NCBI GenBank assembly: GCA_030836155.1 | Contig: JAURQI010000024.1 | Span: 1 to 56,258, forward strand | Reading direction: 5' to 3' | DNA from: Crocinitomix sp. | Lineage (GTDB): Bacteria; Bacteroidota; Bacteroidia; Flavobacteriales_D; Crocinitomicaceae | DNA length: 56,258 nt | Shown here: piece after piece, positions 53,979 through 56,258 of the stretch | Position numbering within the stretch: the stretch's first letter is position 1 | Layout: the number at the start of each line of letters is the position of its first letter | Made by a program: the position numbers and the translations under genes | The notes under the pieces: model-generated | Seen by the model: only the letters and a program-made list of their open reading frames with translations | Database searches by the model: none | What the model was told of the DNA's origin: nothing

Positions 53979-55352
53979 ATGACAATCGAAGATGATATTA
54001 AACTAAAGTTCTTAGGAGGTGCAGGAACCGTAACTGGATCGAAAACGTTGGTGGAAGCTCAAGGGCAACGAATTCTGATAGACTGTGGGCTTTTTCAGGG
54101 CATCAAGGATTTAAGAAAATTGAATCGTGACGATTTTCCTGTTGACCCTGGCTCAATAGATTGTATCATCTTAACACATGCCCATTTAGATCATTGCGGA
54201 TATATTCCAGTATTGGTTAAAAATGGTTTTAAAGGTTTGATATATTGTACCCAACCTACTAAAGAATTGACTGAAATCATATTATTAGATAGCGGCAAGA
54301 TACAAGAGGAAGACGCGAATAAAGCGAACAGACACGGCTATTCAAGACATAGTTTAGCTAGACCCTTATACACTGCCAGTGATGCCAAGCAAGTCTCTTC
54401 CTTTTTTTCGGAGCATGAATACAATAGCTGGGTCTTTATTACACCGACTATTAAATTTCAACTCCACAATGCAGGTCATATTATTGGTTCTGCTATGGTC
54501 GAATTAAAAATTGGGGAGAAAAAAATACTCTTTTCAGGTGATATGGGACGAAAGGATCCCTTGCTACTGTATCCGCCCAAAAAAGTAGATCACGTTGACT
54601 ATTTGGTACTAGAGTCTACCTACGGTGATCGCGAACATAAGGTAGTCGACTTAAGGGAAGAACTTACTTCAATTATTTTAGAAACCTATCATCGGCAAGG
54701 CATACTGATGATTCCGGCTTTTGCTGTTGAACGGACACAAGAAATCATCTTTTTATTGCATCAACTAAAAGATGAAGGACTTATTCCAAACATCCCCATC
54801 TATTTGGATTCACCCATGGCCATTGAAGCAACGTTGGTTTTTGATAAGTATCCGTCTTGGCAAGATGTTTCAAAGTATGATTTGTCGCGCATGTATGAGT
54901 CCATTCATTTTATAAGCGATTATCAAGCTTCTAAATCGGTTGTCATGAATAAAAAGCCGAAAATTGTTATTGCGGGAAGTGGTATGTTGACTGGTGGCCG
55001 CATTCTTAATTATTTAGAAAACCATATGAAAGTTGCCAAAAACATGCTACTCTTTACCGGTTTTCAAGCAGCTGGAACAAGAGGTAGGGCGATTCTTGAA
55101 GGCAGCAAGTTTATTAAGTTCTTTGGCGAATACCATGAGGTTAATTGTGAGGTAAAATCCATTTCATCGATGTCGGCGCATGCTGACAGAATTGAGATGC
55201 TGAATTGGCTCAGGGATTTTAAGACTTTACCAGAAAAAGTCATCCTAAATCATGGTGAACCTCATCAGGCAGATTCATTTAGGGTATTGCTCGAAAGTAA
55301 ACTGGATGTTTTGGTGGTTGTTCCGCAATTGGGTGAATCGATTAAGTTGTGA
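53979..55352 (+). CDS. Metallo-beta-lactamase/beta-CASP protein, RNA-processing exonuclease-like
   Basis: 457 residues. The MBL part: FLGGAGTVTGSKTLVEAQG, GLFQGIKD, LTHAHLDHCGYIP (metal-binding HxHxDH), HNAGHIIGSAM and LFSGDMGRKDPLL. The beta-CASP part: ESTYGDREH, IPAFAVERTQEIIFLL, IAGSGMLTGGRIL, the metal-binding SMSAHADR and a closing LNHGEPHQADSFR. This matches the YSH1/CPSF-like bacterial family, which cleaves RNA. It is monocistronic, divergent from the MtfA-like gene with a 179-nt AT-rich gap, and ends 91 nt before MITE copy 2. Confidence 0.92.
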   Translation: MTIEDDIKLKFLGGAGTVTGSKTLVEAQGQRILIDCGLFQGIKDLRKLNRDDFPVDPGSIDCIILTHAHLDHCGYIPVLVKNGFKGLIYCTQPTKELTEIILLDSGKIQEEDANKANRHGYSRHSLARPLYTASDAKQVSSFFSEHEYNSWVFITPTIKFQLHNAGHIIGSAMVELKIGEKKILFSGDMGRKDPLLLYPPKKVDHVDYLVLESTYGDREHKVVDLREELTSIILETYHRQGILMIPAFAVERTQEIIFLLHQLKDEGLIPNIPIYLDSPMAIEATLVFDKYPSWQDVSKYDLSRMYESIHFISDYQASKSVVMNKKPKIVIAGSGMLTGGRILNYLENHMKVAKNMLLFTGFQAAGTRGRAILEGSKFIKFFGEYHEVNCEVKSISSMSAHADRIEMLNWLRDFKTLPEKVILNHGEPHQADSFRVLLESKLDVLVVVPQLGESIKL

Positions 55353-55443
55353 GTTAGAGGATAACTTTTTGCTTTCCCTCCATCACGGATATTTGAAATG
55401 CAAGGATTGCTTTCTGTATTATTGATTTTAAAACAGAATACAT

Positions 55444-55595
55444 GGTTCTGTCGCATCTGTCTGTTTTTTTTGCTTTTCTTTATGAAAAATGGAATCAGAT
55501 AAAAAACTAAGGTGCTGATTTTCAATTGAATTTATTTTATGACATTTGAATTTCATCAATTTAAATCGGTTAAATTTGGTAGATGCGACAGAACC
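55444..55595. mobile_element. 152-bp MITE-like element, copy 2
   Basis: The tips GGTTCTGTCGCATCT (55444-55458) and its exact inverse (55581-55595) match over all 15 bases. The internal sequence is nearly identical to copy 1 (32322-32472) with about a dozen changes and one length difference. No coding frame fits inside. The flanks GAATACAT and GATTTTTA do not show a clear target duplication. It sits between the metallo-hydrolase gene and the 55601-56062 ORF, 5 nt from the latter's stop. Having both tips intact, it may be mobilised in trans if a cognate transposase exists. Confidence 0.82.
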
Positions 55596-55600
55596 GATTT

Positions 55601-56062
55601 TTACCCTCTCAAATTCTTAATGTTTCTGTTGATCTTGTAGTTTTGATAGGTGTTTATAGTATTAATTAAGTTACCAACTTTCAATGTTGAATCTATTTCA
55701 CTAAGTTGATTTGATAATTGTTCATTTGATTGTTCCGTTACATAACTAAGTTCATCAATGGAATCAGATATTTGATTACCCATATCTCTTATTTCATACA
55801 TTAAACTTTCTAACCCATCTCCAATATTTGTAAGTTTTTGAGATATATCCTTTTCATGTTTTGAATCAAACATGTTAATAGTATCAAACATCTCATAGAT
55901 TTCATAAAATGTAATCATATCGTTTTCAACCAATGATACAATCATGTTTAATGAGTTAAATAGAATAAGATTATAAGTATGAATTTCATCCTTTATTATT
56001 TCAACATACTCATTTAATACCTCTTTATTAGGTGTAATACCAACTGTACAACACTCAATCAA
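55601..56062 (-). CDS. Coiled-coil protein of unknown function, apparently without an ATG
   Basis: 153 codons from a TTG at 56060-56062. The middle and C-terminal part are a long helix of Glu, Asp, Ser, Asn, Leu and Ile with heptads (SDSIDELSYVTEQSNEQLSNQLSEI), so a coiled coil is likely. There is no ATG near the start; the frame continues up to a stop with SYKGFKSVLIEC, which looks coding, so the gene may be 5'-truncated. I do not recognise the family. Asn, Ile and Tyr are unusually frequent relative to its neighbours, hinting at transfer or decay. It ends 5 nt from MITE copy 2. Confidence 0.45.
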   Translation of the reverse strand: MIECCTVGITPNKEVLNEYVEIIKDEIHTYNLILFNSLNMIVSLVENDMITFYEIYEMFDTINMFDSKHEKDISQKLTNIGDGLESLMYEIRDMGNQISDSIDELSYVTEQSNEQLSNQLSEIDSTLKVGNLINTINTYQNYKINRNIKNLRG

Positions 56063-56097
56063 TACACTCTTAAACCCCTTGTATGATTATGTTTAAA

Positions 56098-56131
56098 GCA
56101 AAAAAAGAGTAACCATTTCTGATTACTCTTT
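56098..56131 (-). terminator. Terminator of the initiator tRNA gene
   Basis: AAAGAGTAA pairs with TTACTCTTT (56104-56112 with 56123-56131) around a 10-nt loop and is followed by a T run on the minus strand. It directly follows the tRNA. Confidence 0.8.
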
Positions 56132-56133
56132 AG

Positions 56134-56206
<73 letters not shown>

Positions 56207-56258
56207 ATATATCTTTTAATGTTTTTGTCTTAGTTGCGCGCTCGTTTGAGCGGGTACA

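Noticed and set aside
56207..56258. Possible 3' end of a gene at the right edge (minus strand, ending ...RARN)
   Set aside because: Only nine codons and a CGCTC/GAGCG hairpin are visible; two frames give plausible ends, so no call can be supported.

Overview
The window looks like chromosomal DNA of a Bacteroidota bacterium, most probably a marine or aquatic member of Flavobacteriales (Crocinitomicaceae/Cryomorphaceae-like); this placement is inference. Evidence: AT-rich sequence, starts with little Shine-Dalgarno, several perfect Bacteroidota -7 boxes (TAnnTTTG, best with an upstream TTTG), a complete aerotolerance (Bat) operon, a type IX secretion triad (CHU_C-type surface protein, PorP/SprF, OmpA/PD40), SusC-like TonB receptor architecture, and the roughly 630-residue Bacteroidota form of PurF.

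Layout. 1-985: a cut-off membrane protein and a GNAT acetyltransferase. 1.0-5.5 kb (minus): molybdenum cofactor operon moeA-mobA-moaD-moeB-moaE-moaCB, with moaC and moaB fused and no moaA. 5.6-8.7 kb: an OmpA-like/TPR lipoprotein, folK, and an orphan OmpR-type response regulator. 8.9-13 kb (minus): translation and nucleotide genes (rplM-rpsI-rpsB-tsf, then pyrH-frr), with an unusual run of palindromes between rpsI and rpsB. 13.1-18.3 kb: purF, a membrane protein coupled to a TPR lipoprotein, sdaA. 18.5-26.8 kb (plus): moxR, a DUF58 gene with a TTG start, a membrane protein, batA-batB-batC-batD-batE. 26.9-28.1 kb (minus): peroxiredoxin, thioredoxin, DUF6952-like. 28.3-30.0 kb: a pseudo-receiver/adenylate cyclase/HD-domain fusion. 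30.0-31.0 kb: two tandem paralogous lipoproteins.

31.0-32.7 kb is a decayed zone: a frameshifted fragment that resembles a GH3-family C-terminus, one small unrecognised gene, and a 151-bp element with terminal inverted repeats (MITE) that ends a truncated RmuC-like gene. A second copy of the MITE lies at 55.4 kb. 32.7-36.6 kb (minus): an operon of an unknown secreted protein, an ECF sigma factor, a membrane anti-sigma-like protein, a TlpA-like lipoprotein and a thioredoxin-fold lipoprotein, plausibly an envelope redox/stress module. 36.8-37.2 kb: a lipoprotein gene split by an in-frame TAG. 37.2-44.1 kb (minus): the type IX triad. 44.3-56.2 kb: gdhA, a LuxR-type regulator, an outer-membrane barrel, a TonB-dependent receptor, holA, der, era, an MtfA-like peptidase, a beta-CASP metallo-beta-lactamase protein, MITE copy 2, a coiled-coil ORF and the initiator tRNA-fMet.

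The most interesting points are the cyclase with a dead receiver fused to an HD domain, the MITE pair and the truncated gene beside one copy, the palindrome array in front of rpsB, the amber-split lipoprotein, and start codons sitting 4-8 nt behind perfect -7 boxes (probable leaderless mRNAs). No CRISPR array, prophage or rRNA was seen. All similarity statements come from recognising motifs by eye; no database search was run.
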